Origin: an uncultured Oscillospiraceae bacterium
GTDB lineage: Bacteria > Bacillota > Clostridia > Oscillospirales > Oscillospiraceae
Assembly: GCA_947626315.1 (NCBI GenBank)
Contig: CANQRQ010000001.1
Coordinates: 62,001 to 126,000 of the forward strand
Direction of reading: 5' to 3'
DNA length: 64,000 nucleotides
Shown piece by piece: positions 56,665-64,000 of this stretch. The position numbers and the translations under genes were made by a program. Positions within the stretch are counted from its first letter, which is position 1, and each line of letters starts with the position of its first letter. The notes under the pieces were generated by a model, which worked only from the letters and a program-made list of their open reading frames with translations, made no database searches and had not been told where the DNA came from.

Positions 56665-58242
56665 TCAGGCAGCCGGAGGCTCTGCGGGCAGAGGAGGCTT
56701 CGTGCCGCAGAGGGGATCGTTCCAGTAGTAGGAATAGGCGCCCATCTGCGCCGCGTAATTGAACTGCTCGGTCAGCAGCTTATAGCGGGGATCCAGCTGG
56801 GCATAGCCGAACTCGTCATGCCCCAGATATCGCCAGCCGCCCTCCGTGGGGTCGATGGTGGTGGTGTTGATCACACAGTTGGGGGCGATTTTCTGCATCT
56901 CCTCCACCTGCTCGGGGGGGACCGGCGTATACATGCCGATCCAGAGCCGCTCCAGCTGGGGCAGCTCATAGAGGGGGCTCAGATCGTGGAGGGAGAAGCT
57001 GTAGCAGATGTTCAGATGGCGCAGATTCTTGAGAGTGGAGAGGGGACTCAGATCGCTGAACGCGGCGGTCTGAATCTCCAGATATTCCAGCTTCGGGCAG
57101 CTTGCCAGGGGGCTGACGTCCTTCCAGCGGGCCATAGCCAGGATGGCCACCTCCAGGTCCGGCATGTACCGGACAAAGTCAATGGAATTCATGTATGTAT
57201 TGTGCCCCAGGTCCAGATATTTGACCTTGGTGCAGTATTTGAGACACTCGGTGTTCTTCCCGGTGAGCTCTCCGCCCAGGCCGGGGTTGGAGGCCAGGAT
57301 CCGCTCCACATTGGTGCGCACGCTGTAGTTGTCTCCGAACCAGATGCGCCAGATGACCTCCGTATCGGGCAGCGCGTCCCGGATGGCGGCCATGCTCTCG
57401 TCAGAGACGCCGCAGGAATCCATGTCCAGGGTCTCCAGATGGGGCATGCAGGAGGCGATCTGTTTGACCAGGACTCCCTCGTCGTCAATGGGGATGAGCC
57501 GCAGATCCATGCTGGTGTCGGCCAGGGTAAAGCTCTTGCCGTAGAGGGTGAAGCTGTAGGCCAGCTCCGCCTCCGGGCAGGCCTCATGGATGGCGCTGAT
57601 ATCGGCCCAGTCCAGATGCTTTTCCGCCTCGTCGCTCCCCAACTCCACCCTCCTCAGGCCGGTCAGCATGGGCAGGCAGGGCAGCAGAGGCTCCACATCG
57701 CTGTGGCTGAGGCCGGAGAGGTCCAGGGAAGCGGTCTGCTGATCCAGCGTCTGCCCCCTAAAGGAAAAGCTGAAGCGGAAATCCAGCTCGGGATAGGCGG
57801 CCAGACAGCTCTGCGCCGCCTCCGGGCTGAGGAGACTGCCCAGGTCCACCGTTTCCAGCGCCGGCAGCCAGGCCAGCAGAGGCAGGGCCTCCTCCAGGGC
57901 GGCTGCGTCCATGCCGGACAGGTCCAGCTGGGTGGCCGTGTTTTCGGCGAGGGAGCCGTCCGGCAGGGGCACGGTGTAGCGCAGGGCCACCTGCGGGTGG
58001 GCCTCCGCCCAGGCCAGGATCTCCTCATAGCAGCTGCTGCCGCTGAAGTCCGCGGACTGGAGGGCGGTAAAGCCGTCCAGCAGGGGCAGATCCTCCGGGC
58101 TTACGACTGCGGTGAGCTGTACCGTGTCGGCTGGGTAATCGCCGGAAGAGAGACTGACTTTCTTCGCCCCGCAGCCCCAGAGGGGCAGGACGCAGAGAAG
58201 CAGCAGAAGAACGATCAAGGATTTTTTGCGGAAAGAGCGCAT
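56665..58242 (-). CDS. Leucine-rich-repeat lipoprotein 2 (middle gene of trio)
   Basis: The 525-aa product starts MRSFRKKSLIVLLLLLCVLP and has the clear lipobox LWGC, so Cys24 is the lipidated residue. The body repeats the plan of its neighbours: EVIWRIWFGDNYSVRTNVERILAS, VKYLDLGHNTYMNSIDFVRYMPDLEVAILAMA, CPKLEYLEIQTAAFSDLSPLSTL, and YELPQLERLWIG, ending SYYWNDPLCG plus a short Pro-rich tail. I use ATG 58242, behind GGAGG, rather than the 15-codon extension in the track. It is likely anchored to the outer face of the cell membrane. Confidence 0.9.
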   Translation of the reverse strand: MRSFRKKSLIVLLLLLCVLPLWGCGAKKVSLSSGDYPADTVQLTAVVSPEDLPLLDGFTALQSADFSGSSCYEEILAWAEAHPQVALRYTVPLPDGSLAENTATQLDLSGMDAAALEEALPLLAWLPALETVDLGSLLSPEAAQSCLAAYPELDFRFSFSFRGQTLDQQTASLDLSGLSHSDVEPLLPCLPMLTGLRRVELGSDEAEKHLDWADISAIHEACPEAELAYSFTLYGKSFTLADTSMDLRLIPIDDEGVLVKQIASCMPHLETLDMDSCGVSDESMAAIRDALPDTEVIWRIWFGDNYSVRTNVERILASNPGLGGELTGKNTECLKYCTKVKYLDLGHNTYMNSIDFVRYMPDLEVAILAMARWKDVSPLASCPKLEYLEIQTAAFSDLSPLSTLKNLRHLNICYSFSLHDLSPLYELPQLERLWIGMYTPVPPEQVEEMQKIAPNCVINTTTIDPTEGGWRYLGHDEFGYAQLDPRYKLLTEQFNYAAQMGAYSYYWNDPLCGTKPPLPAEPPAA

Positions 58243-58283
58243 AAAACTGCCTCCAAACGAAAAGTTCTGAAACAAGCCGGGGA

Positions 58284-59939
58284 TCAATGGGGCTCGTACA
58301 GGGGGTCCAGCCAGGTGAAGGAGTAATCCTCCGTGTCATAGCCGAACTGCTCCCGCAAGAGCTCGTAGCGGGGATGGAGAACTTCCTGAAGCCAGCCGGT
58401 CTCCGCGTAGTGCAGCAGGCTCAGCTCCGTATAGCCGGCGATGCGCCAGTGCCCGGCGGTGGGGTCATACACCTCGGTGTTGATTTCGCAGTTGGGCGCC
58501 GCGGCCTGCATCTCCGCCACCTGCTCGGCGGGTACCGGGGTAATGCAGCCGATCCAGAGCCGCTCCATCTCCGTCAGCCCGTAGAGGGGCGAGATATCCG
58601 TGACGTTTTCGCAGTTGCAGATGTTCAGATGCCGCAGCTCCGTCAGCCCGGAGAGAGGCGACAGGTCGGAGATGGTGGTGCTGTTCAGCTCCAGATACTC
58701 CAGGTGCGGGCAGTTGGCCAGAGGGGACAGGTCCCCGATGGGGTTCATGGCGATGACCAGAACCTCCAGGTTGGGCATGTAATTGACAAAGGAGAGATCG
58801 GTAATGACCTCGTTGTGGCCCAGATCCAGATATTTCACATCCGTGCAGTATTTGAGCACCGCGGTGTCCTCGTCATAGACGATGCCGCCCTTGGAGGGCT
58901 TGGAGGCCAGGATCTTGATCACATCGGTGCGGACGCTGTAATGGTCCCCGAACCAGATGCGCCAGACCACCTTGATATTGGGGAAATCGTCCCGGATGGC
59001 GGCCATGTCCTCGTTGGAGACGCCGCAGAAGTCCATATCCAGATAGACGCAGTTTTGCATATAGGGCAGGATGCTGCGCACGGCGGCCCCGCCGTCGTCC
59101 ATGGTGATGTGGTTGAAATCCAGGCTCTCGTCCAGGGTGTTGAGGCTCCTGCCGAAGAGACTGAAGCTGTAGGAGAAATCGGTGTTCGGGCAGGCGGCCT
59201 GCAAGGTGCCGATATCCTCCCAGCTGAGGCTGTTGACGCCCTCGCCCCCCAGATTCACCGTCCGCAGCTTGCTCATGCAGCTCAGGTAATCCGCGGCGGC
59301 CGCAGTCTCCTCATGGCTCATGGCGGACAGATCCAGCTCCTCGGCCGCCAGACTGACGGTCTGCCCGGCCAGGGAGAAGGAAAAGCTCAGATCCGCCTCC
59401 GGCGCGGCCTCCCGGAGCAGGACCAGGTCTGCCCCCGTCAGAGAGGCACCGGCCTCCCCGCTGCCCAGATCGATGCTCTTGAGCTCCGGCAGATACGCCA
59501 GCAGCCCGGCAGCCTCCGCCGCCTGGGCGCTGTCCAGCCCCGGGAGCTCCAGCGCCTCCTGGTCCCACTGGGCGATGACGCCGCCGGGGAATTCCACCGT
59601 GTAGCGGCAGTCGACAGAGGGGTGCGCCTCGATCCAGGGGATAAACTCCTCATAGCAGGTGCTTCCGCTGAAATCCACCGACTGAAGGGCGGTGAAGCCG
59701 TTCAGCAGCTCCGCCTCCCCCGGCTGGAGCACCAGGGTCAGGTCCGTCGTGTCCGCGGGAAAGCTTCCTGCGGCGAAGGTGATCTCCGGCGTCCCCAGAA
59801 GGGGCAGGCCGGTCACGCCGCCACCGCCGTCCGCGCTGACGGAGGGCCAGGAATAGCAGCAGAGAATAAACACCCCCGCGTACAGCAGACTCACCAGGGC
59901 CTTTATGATATTCAAGAGGATTCTTCCGAATTTCTTCAT
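58284..59939 (-). CDS. Leucine-rich-repeat surface protein 3 (first gene of trio)
   Basis: The 551-aa product has a signal anchor (LLNIIKALVSLLYAGVFILCCYSW) with tandem Cys but no clean lipobox. The LRR region has VKYLDLGHNEVITDLSFVNYMPNLEVLVIAMN, CPHLEYLELNSTTISDLSPLSGLTELRHLNICNC and YGLTEMERLWIG, and it ends FTWLDPLYE. ATG at 59939 follows GGGAGG; the track's start at 59981 lies in the promoter. It leads the operon. The three paralogues differ most at the N-terminus and tail, as if the export mode had diverged while the LRR face was kept. Confidence 0.88.
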   Translation of the reverse strand: MKKFGRILLNIIKALVSLLYAGVFILCCYSWPSVSADGGGGVTGLPLLGTPEITFAAGSFPADTTDLTLVLQPGEAELLNGFTALQSVDFSGSTCYEEFIPWIEAHPSVDCRYTVEFPGGVIAQWDQEALELPGLDSAQAAEAAGLLAYLPELKSIDLGSGEAGASLTGADLVLLREAAPEADLSFSFSLAGQTVSLAAEELDLSAMSHEETAAAADYLSCMSKLRTVNLGGEGVNSLSWEDIGTLQAACPNTDFSYSFSLFGRSLNTLDESLDFNHITMDDGGAAVRSILPYMQNCVYLDMDFCGVSNEDMAAIRDDFPNIKVVWRIWFGDHYSVRTDVIKILASKPSKGGIVYDEDTAVLKYCTDVKYLDLGHNEVITDLSFVNYMPNLEVLVIAMNPIGDLSPLANCPHLEYLELNSTTISDLSPLSGLTELRHLNICNCENVTDISPLYGLTEMERLWIGCITPVPAEQVAEMQAAAPNCEINTEVYDPTAGHWRIAGYTELSLLHYAETGWLQEVLHPRYELLREQFGYDTEDYSFTWLDPLYEPH

Positions 59940-59971
59940 CTTGCGCCTCCCGAAGACTGCACTTGTTTTAT

Positions 59972-60000
59972 AGTATAGCATCGGCGCCTGGGTTTTGCAA
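59972..60000 (-). promoter_or_regulatory. Promoter of the LRR operon
   Basis: TTGCAA (59995-60000), 17 bp, TATACT (59972-59977) on the minus strand, 33 bp before the first LRR ATG. Confidence 0.85.
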
Positions 60001-60044
60001 GAATTTGGCGGATGAAATTGCAGGGAAACGAAATTTGTTTCCGG

Positions 60045-60073
60045 TTGACAGGGCAGGCAGAATACGGTATAAT
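60045..60073 (+). promoter_or_regulatory. Promoter of cysE
   Basis: TTGACA (60045-60050), exactly 17 bp, TATAAT (60068-60073): full consensus, with a leader of about 115 nt before cysE. Confidence 0.93.
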
Positions 60074-60128
60074 CATCTTATCCTATTTTTTTAATAGGAA
60101 TTTATTGCGCTTTCTGAGAGGTTACCGC

Positions 60129-60170
60129 ATGCAGTCTCTGCGCCGATGTCTCCCCTGCCGCATAAAATGA
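60129..60170 (+). CDS. Putative 13-aa leader peptide with two Cys codons
   Basis: ATG at 60129 opens [13 protein letters not shown] and stops at TGA 60170, 25 bp before cysE. AGAGG lies seven bases before the ATG. Both Cys codons fall within a Cys-x-x-Cys. It could sense Cys-tRNA supply for the cysE gene behind it. Too short for the ORF track; no clear competing hairpins were identified, so attenuation is unproven. Confidence 0.4.
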   Translation: MQSLRRCLPCRIK

Positions 60171-60195
60171 AAAAGAAAATGCGAGAGGGAGACTT

Positions 60196-60858
60196 ATGTT
60201 CAACGATTTGCGAGATACCATCAACGCCTATAAAGCCAGGGACCCGGCTGCCCGCAGCTCTCTGGAGGTCCTTCTGCTGTACCCTGGGGTGAAGGCCGTC
60301 CGGAGCTACCGGAAGGCCCACTGGCTCCACGAGCACGGCTGCAAATTTCTGGCCCGGATGATTTCCCAGCGCAGCCGCCGGGTTACGGGGATCGAGATCC
60401 ACCCCGGCGCCAAAATCGGCAAGCGGCTGGTCATTGACCACGGCATGGGCATCGTCATCGGCGAGACCTCCGAGGTCGGGGACGACTGCCTGATCTATCA
60501 CGGGGTCACCCTGGGCGGCACCGGCAAGGACGTGGGCAAGCGGCACCCCACCATTGGGGACAACGTGCTCATCGGCACCGGCGCCAAGGTCCTGGGGCCC
60601 ATCACCATCGGCAGCAACAGCCGCGTCGCCGCCAACTCCGTGGTGCTGACAGACATTCCGGAGGACAGCACCGCCGTGGGCGTCCCGGCCAAGGTGGTCA
60701 AGATCGCCGGCAAGCGGACGAACTACGTGCGCGAGGTGGACCAGGTGAACGTGACCGATCCGGTCTGGACGGAGCTGGCCGCTCTGCGTAAGGAGCTGAA
60801 GGACCTGAAGGCCGCGCAGCCGCCGGAGAGCGGCGCAGCGGGGCCGGACGCGCCGTAA
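60196..60858 (+). CDS. cysE: Serine O-acetyltransferase
   Basis: The 220-aa product is CysE of the short bacterial type. A helical N-terminus is followed by left-handed beta-helix hexapeptides ([46 protein letters not shown]), with the catalytic His82 in the DHG motif. [21 protein letters not shown] closes the helix. It acetylates serine to O-acetylserine, the first step to cysteine. No cysK follows; a downstream tRNA-modifying gene is co-transcribed instead. GGGAG precedes the ATG. Confidence 0.96.
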   Translation: MFNDLRDTINAYKARDPAARSSLEVLLLYPGVKAVRSYRKAHWLHEHGCKFLARMISQRSRRVTGIEIHPGAKIGKRLVIDHGMGIVIGETSEVGDDCLIYHGVTLGGTGKDVGKRHPTIGDNVLIGTGAKVLGPITIGSNSRVAANSVVLTDIPEDSTAVGVPAKVVKIAGKRTNYVREVDQVNVTDPVWTELAALRKELKDLKAAQPPESGAAGPDAP

Positions 60859-60865
60859 CGGGGCT

Positions 60866-61816
60866 ATGGACGGCGTGCAGACCGGGCGCTTTGCCCCCAG
60901 TCCCTCGGGCTATCTGCATATGGGCAATCTTCTCTCCATGCTGCTGGCATGGCTGGACAGCCGCGCCCTGAACGGGCGGATGCTCTTTCGCCTGGAGGAC
61001 CTGGACCCTGCCCGCTCTAAGCCGGCGTATGCCGCCGCCCTGGCGGAGGATTTCCGCTGGCTGGGGCTGGACTGGGAGGCGGGCTGGCCCGACCCGGCCT
61101 ATGCCCAGAGCAGCCGGACCCGCTATTACGAGGCGGCCTTTGCCGCCCTGCAGGAGAAAGGCCTGGTCTACCCCTGCTGGTGCAGCCGGGCCCAGCGCCT
61201 GGCGGCGGCCTCCGCGCCCCATCCGGGGGAAGCGGAGGCTGACCCGGGCTGTCCCTGCGCCTGGCTCTCCCGGCGGCAGCGGGCCGCCTTGGAGGCCGGG
61301 GGACGCAGCCCCGCCTGGAAGATCCGGGTCCCGGACCGGACGGTGGCGGTGGAGGACGCCCATTACGGCGTCTTCAGCCAGAACCTGGCCCGGGAGACGG
61401 GGGATTTCATCATCCGCCGGGCGGACGGGGTCTTTGCCTACCAGCTGGCGGTGAGCGTGGACGACCTGCTCATGGGCGTCACCCGGGTGGTGCGGGGCAG
61501 GGACCTGCTCAGCTCCGCCCCCAGGCAGCGCTGGCTGATCGAGACGCTGGGCGGGCAGGCCCCGGTCTACGCCCACGGCCCGCTGCTCACCGAAGGCGCG
61601 GACAAGCTCTCCAAGCGGCAGGGCGCTCTGAGCACCCAGGTCCTGCGGCAGACGGTCCGCCCCGAGGCGCTGACCGGACGGCTGGCCTGGCTCTGCGGCC
61701 TGACGGAGACGGACGAGCCCTTGAGCCCCCGGGAGCTGATCCCCCTCTTTTCCTGGGACAGGGTGAAGCGGGAGGATATTCCTTTAGAGTTCGGCAAATT
61801 CTCCGAATTCCCCTGA
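60866..61816 (+). CDS. gluQ: Glutamyl-Q tRNA(Asp) synthetase
   Basis: The 316-aa product matches GluQRS, a truncated glutamyl-tRNA synthetase without an anticodon domain, which attaches Glu to queuosine-34 of tRNA-Asp. The HIGH-like motif is PSPSGYLHMGN (residues 11-21). The zinc-binding Cys are CWC and CPC near residues 105-130, and the KMSKS-like motif is KLSKRQG. It starts 7 bp after cysE. The insert between the zinc Cys is normal for the family. It implies that tRNA queuosine is made or salvaged in this organism. Confidence 0.94.
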   Translation: MDGVQTGRFAPSPSGYLHMGNLLSMLLAWLDSRALNGRMLFRLEDLDPARSKPAYAAALAEDFRWLGLDWEAGWPDPAYAQSSRTRYYEAAFAALQEKGLVYPCWCSRAQRLAAASAPHPGEAEADPGCPCAWLSRRQRAALEAGGRSPAWKIRVPDRTVAVEDAHYGVFSQNLARETGDFIIRRADGVFAYQLAVSVDDLLMGVTRVVRGRDLLSSAPRQRWLIETLGGQAPVYAHGPLLTEGADKLSKRQGALSTQVLRQTVRPEALTGRLAWLCGLTETDEPLSPRELIPLFSWDRVKREDIPLEFGKFSEFP

Positions 61817-61883
61817 TTTCCCCGGCGGGAAGGCCTCATTTTTGGCATTCCTGCCAGACTTTTGCCCGGCGCGGGAAAAATTC

Positions 61884-61912
61884 TTGACAGGGGCGGGGGA
61901 ATGTGGTACGCT
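61884..61912 (+). promoter_or_regulatory. Promoter ahead of lysine riboswitch
   Basis: TTGACA (61884-61889), 17 bp, TACGCT (61907-61912). A copy of AAAGCGCTAA, the 10-mer in the LacI-operon promoter, lies at 61929-61938, just after the expected start of transcription. Confidence 0.65.
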
Positions 61913-61955
61913 CATGATGCGCTGAATTAAAGCGCTAAATTTCATACAGGTTTGG

Positions 61956-62122
61956 CAATAGAGGCGCGGAGCTTAAGAGTACCTGCCCGGAGGGCGCGGA
62001 GCCCGGGGAACGGCGGGGAAAGGAAGTTTCGCCGAAACCTTCAGCCTTTCCGCGGGCTGATGCAGTTGGGGTGCAGTTGAACAGGCTGCACACTCTCACC
62101 GGATTCGGTGGAGGAGCTATTG
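61956..62122 (+). promoter_or_regulatory. Lysine riboswitch (L-box)
   Basis: The RNA has the L-box landmarks in order: ATAGAGGCGCGGAGCTTAAG (loop E/kink region), AGAGTA, GGGGAA, AAAGGAAGTTTCGCCGAAAC, and GGAGGAGCTATTG closing with the initial CAATA as P1. Arms between them pair as expected for the five-helix junction. An intrinsic terminator follows at 62142-62174, so high lysine should shut off the downstream symporter. Confidence 0.88.
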
Positions 62123-62141
62123 TTTCACGAACGAAACTTGT

Positions 62142-62174
62142 GGAGCAGTGGTTACCGGCCGCTGCTCCTTTTTT
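62142..62174 (+). terminator. Riboswitch-controlled terminator
   Basis: GGAGCAGTGG and CCGCTGCTCC pair (one T-G) around TTACCGG, followed by TTTTTTCG. It precedes the symporter ribosome site by about 45 bp. Confidence 0.9.
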
Positions 62175-62234
62175 CGTTTCTGGCAAGGCCGACCGACGTT
62201 TTCCTTGTTGTCGATCCGGAAAAGGAGAAACACC

Positions 62235-63737
62235 ATGATCGACTTTCTGAACTGGCTTGACGGGGTCCTGTGGGGCTTGCCCCTGATCGTTTTGATGATC
62301 GCCACGGGGCTGTATTTCACCATCCGTTCCGGCTTCTTCCAGTTCCGCTACTTCGGCTGGACCATGAAGCGCACGGCGGGGCAGATCTTTGCCGGCAAGA
62401 CCGCCCGGGACGACGCCGCCGAAAAGGGCATGCTCAGCCCCTTTGAGGCCATCGCCACCGCCATCGGCGGCACGGTGGGCTTCGGCAACATTGCCGGCGT
62501 GGCCACGGCCGTGGCCGCCGGCGGGCCGGGCGCCATCTTCTGGATGTGGGCCACCGCCTGCCTGGGCCTGATCCTCAAGCAGGTGGAGGTTACCCTGGGC
62601 TGCCACTACCGGCGCACGGAGGCCAACGGGGACTCCTACGGCGGCCCCACCTATTACATGGAGTACGGCCTTGGCAAAGAGCGGCATTGGGGCAAGCTCT
62701 GGCTGATCCCCGCCATCATCTTCGGCCTGGGCATCTTCTCCACCTTCTTCATCACCTCCTCCACCCTGACCGCCGCCCAGGTGGTCTCCGGGGCCTTCCG
62801 GCTGCCTGACCTGCACATCGGCGGCCTGACCGTGGAGGGCGTCATCCTGGCGGGTCTGTTGCTGTGCGTGCTGACCTATATGGTCACCAGCGGCGGCACC
62901 CGGAAGATCGCCGCGCTGTTTTCCAAGCTGGTGCCCTTCATGAGCGCCCTGTACATCCTCATGGGCCTGGCCATGATCGTGGCCAACCTGACCCGCGTCC
63001 CCGGCGCCTTCGCCTCCATCTTCCACGACGCCTTCACCGGCACCGCCGCCATGGGCGGCTTCGCCGGCGCCACGGTGGCCCAGATCGTCCAGACCGGTAT
63101 GGCCCGGGCCGTGTACTCCAACGAGGCCGGCTGGGGCACCTCCCCCATGGTCCACTCCTCCGCCAAGACCCGGCACCCGGTGGAGCAGGGGCTCTGGGGC
63201 TCCTTCGAGGTTTTCTTTGACACCTTCATCGTCTGCTCCATCACCGGCCTGTCCGTGATCCTCAGCGGCAACTGGACCAACGGCACCAACGGCGGCGATC
63301 TGGCCCTCAGCGCCTTCGCCTCCAGCTTCGGCGTGGTGGGCAGCGTGCTGCTGGCCGTCATTATGGTGATCTTCACCGTCACCACCTCCGGCGGCTGGTT
63401 CACCTATTACCTGTCCCTGCTGGAGCACCTGTGCGCCAACAACGACCTGCTCAAGAAGATCGTCATGAAGTTCTTCTACGCCCTCCGGGCCCTGCCCGGC
63501 CTGCTCTGGACCATCTACCTGGTCAAGACCAACAACCAGGGCTTCATCTGGACGGTGGTGGACATCACCTCCGCCATCCCCACCTTTGTGAACGTGGCGG
63601 TGATCCTGATCCTGTCCGGCGAATACTTCAAGCTTTTGAAGGATTACAAGGCCCGCTACCTGCACAAGGGCACCCTGAACGAGAACGTCAGCCTCTTCTA
63701 TGAGGACCAGGCGGCCGTCGCTTCCTCCGCAAAGTAA
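62235..63737 (+). CDS. AGCS-family Na+/amino-acid symporter, probably for lysine by regulation
   Basis: The 500-aa product is an alanine/glycine:cation symporter family protein. FEAIATAIGGTVGFGNIAGVATAVAAGGPGAIFWMW, where GNI..GV is the Na+ site and GPGAxFWMW the family hallmark, is followed by TYYMEYGLGK, ARAVYSNEAGWGTSPMVHSSA and about eleven helices. I start at ATG 62235 behind AAGGAG; the track's earlier start is inside the terminator. The family usually carries Ala, Gly or Gln, but the lysine riboswitch upstream predicts lysine or a related cation. That is inference from regulation. Confidence 0.92.
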   Translation: MIDFLNWLDGVLWGLPLIVLMIATGLYFTIRSGFFQFRYFGWTMKRTAGQIFAGKTARDDAAEKGMLSPFEAIATAIGGTVGFGNIAGVATAVAAGGPGAIFWMWATACLGLILKQVEVTLGCHYRRTEANGDSYGGPTYYMEYGLGKERHWGKLWLIPAIIFGLGIFSTFFITSSTLTAAQVVSGAFRLPDLHIGGLTVEGVILAGLLLCVLTYMVTSGGTRKIAALFSKLVPFMSALYILMGLAMIVANLTRVPGAFASIFHDAFTGTAAMGGFAGATVAQIVQTGMARAVYSNEAGWGTSPMVHSSAKTRHPVEQGLWGSFEVFFDTFIVCSITGLSVILSGNWTNGTNGGDLALSAFASSFGVVGSVLLAVIMVIFTVTTSGGWFTYYLSLLEHLCANNDLLKKIVMKFFYALRALPGLLWTIYLVKTNNQGFIWTVVDITSAIPTFVNVAVILILSGEYFKLLKDYKARYLHKGTLNENVSLFYEDQAAVASSAK

Positions 63738-63747
63738 AATAAAACCT

Positions 63748-63774
63748 CCGGCAGCCGCAAAAAGCGGCTGCCGG
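63748..63774 (+). terminator. Hairpin between symporter and amidohydrolase
   Basis: A perfect 11-bp stem (CCGGCAGCCGC/GCGGCTGCCGG) with loop AAAAA, without a T-run. A partial terminator or mRNA-stabilising hairpin. Confidence 0.5.
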
Positions 63775-63798
63775 TCAGCATCATTAAAGGAGAAGGAT

Positions 63799-64000
63799 AT
63801 GAAAACTCTGTATTATAACGGCGCGGTCTATACCGGCGCCCTGCCCCTGGTCCAGGCCTTTGTGGTGGAGGACGGGCTCTTTACCTTCGCCGGGTCCGAC
63901 GCCGAGGCCGCGGCCTTTGCCGGACCGGAGGCGGAGCGGGTGGACCTGGCAGGCCGCTTTGTCTGTTACGGCTTTACCGACAGCCATATGCACCTGCTCT
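63799..64000 (+). CDS. Amidohydrolase (YtcJ-like), 3' end outside window
   Basis: Only 67 codons are in the window. ATG at 63799 follows AAAGGAGAAGG. The translation shows the N-terminal composite beta domain (LYYNGAVYTGALPLVQAFVVEDG) and the first metal-binding motif as TDSHMHLL, the DxHxH of amidohydrolase family 3. Members hydrolyse amides or imines of unknown structure. It probably shares the riboswitch-controlled transcript with the symporter, so it may act on the imported amino compound. Confidence 0.82.
   Translation, partial: MKTLYYNGAVYTGALPLVQAFVVEDGLFTFAGSDAEAAAFAGPEAERVDLAGRFVCYGFTDSHMHLL

Noticed and set aside
61956-62122. Glycine riboswitch in front of the AGCS symporter
   Set aside because: Although glycine riboswitches often precede AGCS genes, the conserved blocks here match the L-box order and not the glycine aptamer.

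Overview
The window looks like chromosomal DNA of a GC-rich, strictly anaerobic Firmicute, most likely a gut Oscillospiraceae (Clostridia). The support is the high GC coding sequence with consensus sigma-A promoters and strong AGGAGG ribosome sites, single-membrane lipoproteins, a Clostridia-style Gly-Arg-His-Gln-Lys tRNA run, TRAP and Na+-coupled transporters, a group 4 membrane [NiFe] hydrogenase, tetrahydrofolate C1 genes and a CoA-transferase of fermentation. The genus assignment is inference.

Layout. (1) 1-6106, minus strand: a sugar-acid-type operon of an HpcH/HpaI aldolase, TRAP transporter (DctP, DctQ, DctM), Ldh_2-family dehydrogenase and a LacI regulator cut by the window edge; a palindromic LacI-type operator lies in the promoter spacer. 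(2) 6306-8743: divergent AEC permease and MalY/PatB aminotransferase. (3) 8764-21921, minus strand: a 17-gene block running hypF-C-D-E, hydrogenase NuoC-like and large subunits, hypA, an eight-gene Mrp antiporter-like module, NuoH-like and NuoB-like subunits and a four-cluster ferredoxin. This is an Mbh-like respiratory hydrogenase with its maturation genes. (4) 22004-24907: NSS transporter, divergent LysR regulator and tRNA-Ser(TGA). (5) 24909-28217: an accessory block at the tRNA-Ser 3' end. It holds a long palindromic structured leader, a four-helix-bundle (S23/bAvd-like) gene, and an ECF sigma/anti-sigma pair between 38-bp direct repeats. (6) 28226-31883: small regulators, a 4-hydroxybutyrate/butyrate-type CoA-transferase, a YcxB-like protein and a GntR regulator. 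(7) 31906-44262: a uronate operon of a second TRAP system, two GH31 glycosidases, UxuA, UxuB and UxaC. (8) 44283-45902: hicAB toxin-antitoxin (hicA appears to start at ATT), a hairpin island and five tRNAs. (9) 46065-53268: folate/C1 genes (fhs, fchA, folD, folT and 5-FCL under a THF riboswitch), a 7alpha-HSDH-like SDR, a SleB-like protein and rdgB. (10) 53252-60000: a ClC-type channel, a hairpin-rich spacer and three tandem LRR surface proteins. (11) 60045-64000: cysE with a putative Cys-containing leader peptide, gluQ, an AGCS symporter under a lysine riboswitch, and the start of an amidohydrolase.

How it fits together (inference). Sugar acids enter through two TRAP systems; released uronates are isomerised, reduced and dehydrated to 2-keto-3-deoxygluconate. 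Reduced ferredoxin from fermentation can be reoxidised by the membrane hydrogenase, with the Mrp-like arm pumping Na+ or H+. The Na+ gradient can drive the NSS, AGCS and TRAP carriers. The folate genes interconvert formate and C1-folates. Gene calls rest on family motifs read by eye from translations; no database search was possible.
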